Shown here piece by piece: positions 62,311-64,000 of a stretch of 64,000 nucleotides of DNA. The position numbers and the translations under genes are program-made. Every line of letters begins with the position of its first letter. Positions within the stretch are counted from its first letter, which is position 1. The notes under the pieces are model-generated. The model was not told the origin of the DNA. It made no database searches and worked only from the letters and a program-made list of their open reading frames with translations. The stretch comes from Luzula sylvatica (taxonomy: Eukaryota; Streptophyta; Magnoliopsida; Poales; Juncaceae), in contig OX326960.1 in assembly GCA_946800325.1 (NCBI GenBank), positions 10,452,893-10,516,892 on the forward strand, read 5' to 3'.

Positions 62311-62887
62311 TAAATATTAATCGCGTTACTATCTTGCAAACATACAGGAAAATAACTTATTCAGTTATCCTACTACAAATGACTGAATTAGACTATCATA
62401 TCTCCAAAACATGCAACATATATAACGGAAATCAATTTTGTTTCGTTCTATTTGGGAAGTGCCAAGTTTTTAAGATAAACCAACATACACATGAATATCA
62501 TACCAATATTCCTGCAATAGAATAGAACTAACACTCTAACAGATACATTATGATTTGTTCTTTTAAACTGAGCAGTTAGCACCATCAAAGTGGGTCTACA
62601 GATAATAATTAATAAGTCCAAGATTGATTGTATGAAAATGAAATATGGAGGAAAGTTAGATAGGCACTGCAGGATCGATATGACAGGAAATAGTGGCCAC
62701 CCCCGGACATACCACGCAAGAGGGGGCGTGCTTCTCTTCTAAAAGCTTCTTTCTTCTTCAAATCAGATCACACTCTCTGTGCCAATTATTGGCCTAAACA
62801 ATTTTTGATATGGGCCACACTCTCTGTGCCAACCCCCAGATAAATTTTTCTCGTTATTTTCATGAATACACACTATTACAAGAAAAA

Positions 62888-63161
62888 TGATAATTATGTC
62901 ATACCCCCTTCACTTCCTCCACCACATTTTCTATATCACCAATTAATCATTAATAATTAACACGATCATTAACAAAAGGACATCTGATTAATAATTAATT
63001 GATATTAATTAAGAATTGTTAATATATATGTATTTTAATTATGTATTAATTAATTATTAATAGAGTGCCACTTGATTAATTACTATATTAATTAACCATT
63101 AATTAGGAATATAAAAGATGTTGTGGGGAAATTGGGAGGTACAGGTACAGTATATGGCCTC
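62888..63161. mobile_element. MITE family 2, copy 2 (274 bp)
   Basis: Reverse-orientation twin of 24611-24884 with exactly the same length. It starts TGATAATTATGTCATACCCC and ends CAGTATATGGCCTC. Flanks are CAAGAAAAA (62879-62887) and CCAGAAAAA (63162-63170), a 9-bp duplication with one mismatch. Confidence 0.82.
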
Positions 63162-63329
63162 CCAGAAAAATACTCTCAAAATTGAGCTGCATTGTTTGCC
63201 TAAAAGAACATTGCTAATGCATAATCTCCTAAATCAATCAATTGATATTGATATTGATCTTTGATTCTGTGGTATATATTATTTGGTAAATTATATTCTT
63301 TCCCAGATTTCAACGAGACATCTTCAATT

Positions 63330-63475
63330 TTCTAATTAACCCACTACAAAATACATAATTAATAATTTTGAAATGTTAATTAGAAATTGTTAATTCGGAT
63401 GGATGTTAATTATGAATTGTTAATTCGAATAGATGTTAATTACCATGTTATTTAAGTGGGTTAATTAAGATATGA
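63330..63475. repeat. short inverted repeat, MITE-like
   Basis: TCTAATTAACCCACT near 63331 is the near complement of AGTGGGTTAATTAAGA near 63455, and TTAATTMRAATTGTTAATTCG-type units between them are repeated. Probably another small foldback element. Confidence 0.5.
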
Positions 63476-64000
63476 GAATGTTTATGGTCGATTGACCTAT
63501 AGCGACACTTTGTTGCTGAAACGCCATGCAACAAAAAATTCAAATTTTCGAATTTTAGAAACACGGACGTTCGGTCATCATTATTCATTTAGCCACGGTG
63601 TTCTTCTTTTAACAACAACATGTCGCTGTTACGCGCAGCCCACATCGTCCAATTTTTTAAAATAAAGCCGAAGAAATGTCAAATTTTTTTAAATAAAGTC
63701 GAAGAAATTGAGATTTTTTTTACCCTTATACCAATGGTCCATCGTTATTGTTCCTTTTCTGATGATTTGCGTCGGCCACTGGACGTCGATGAGTATGTGT
63801 TGTATTTATGTCCTTTGTACGGAAACAATTGTTACTTCTCTCTCTCAATCTCTTTTCTCCCCTCTCTTCTCACTCCAAAAAACTCTATATTCGGCCTTGT
63901 CTCGTGATTGTGGAGTGGATCTTGGCCGTCTCTAGATTCGGCCTTGTCTCGCGAGCGTTAATCTCTGCTGAAGGTTCGAATTGCACGTAATGCACATACT
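63476..64000. other. GC-richer right edge, possible leader of a gene beyond the window
   Basis: CT-rich sequence (63836-63880) and a repeated ATTCGGCCTTGTCTCG (63889 and 63936) are seen. Open frames here are short and unsupported. It may be the 5' region of a plus-strand gene outside the window. Confidence 0.3.

Noticed and set aside
63620..63990. Overlapping frames of 60-95 codons at the right edge
   Set aside because: They disagree in frame, lie in CT-rich sequence and show no domain.

Overview
The window is plant nuclear DNA. It is AT-rich, its genes have GT-AG introns, and it holds seed 11S globulin genes, a Ty1/copia retrotransposon, Helitrons, hAT- and Mutator-like MITEs and a LINE tail. 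The globulin sequences suggest a eudicot, possibly of the Lamiales; that placement is an inference from general family resemblance and is weak.

Layout. 1-7.2 kb: a decayed copia element on the minus strand, split by a hAT-type element with a perfect 8-bp target duplication, next to a second, more decayed copia fragment. 7.2-17.6 kb: repeats and MITEs with no intact gene, including dead copies of the 3' end of a GDP-mannose dehydratase gene. 17.6-21.3 kb: a Helitron with both ends recognisable, carrying one methionyl-tRNA synthetase exon and one unidentified exon. 22.1-23.4 kb: an apparently intact four-exon GDP-mannose 4,6-dehydratase gene (minus). 24.6-26.1 kb: nested MITEs. 28.1-29.3 kb: an MsrA5-like methionine sulfoxide reductase gene (minus). 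32.0-33.4 kb: a membrane-anchored SAM-dependent methyltransferase gene (plus).

32.87-53.75 kb is the main structure: a very large, nearly identical inverted duplication with arms of about 9 kb and a spacer of about 2.9 kb. Each arm carries two complete four-exon 11S globulin genes of 486 codons, called A and B on the left and B' and A' on the right. The spacer holds a fifth, broken globulin fragment (C). The outer breakpoint lies inside exon 1 of the methyltransferase gene, so the right arm ends in a decapitated copy of it. The two sets are divergent (left minus, right plus).

54.7-57.9 kb: a monosaccharide (STP-type) transporter gene with a one-base frameshift, and a second copy of its exon 1. 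58.5-64.0 kb: MITEs (each the twin of a MITE elsewhere in the window), a 5'-truncated LINE tail with target duplication, a Helitron-like remnant and AT-rich sequence.

The genes do not form a pathway. The globulins are vacuolar seed storage proteins that share one locus through tandem and then inverted duplication. GMD makes the GDP-fucose precursor, and the other genes are unrelated neighbours. Exon boundaries were read by eye from reading frame and splice consensus, not from transcripts.
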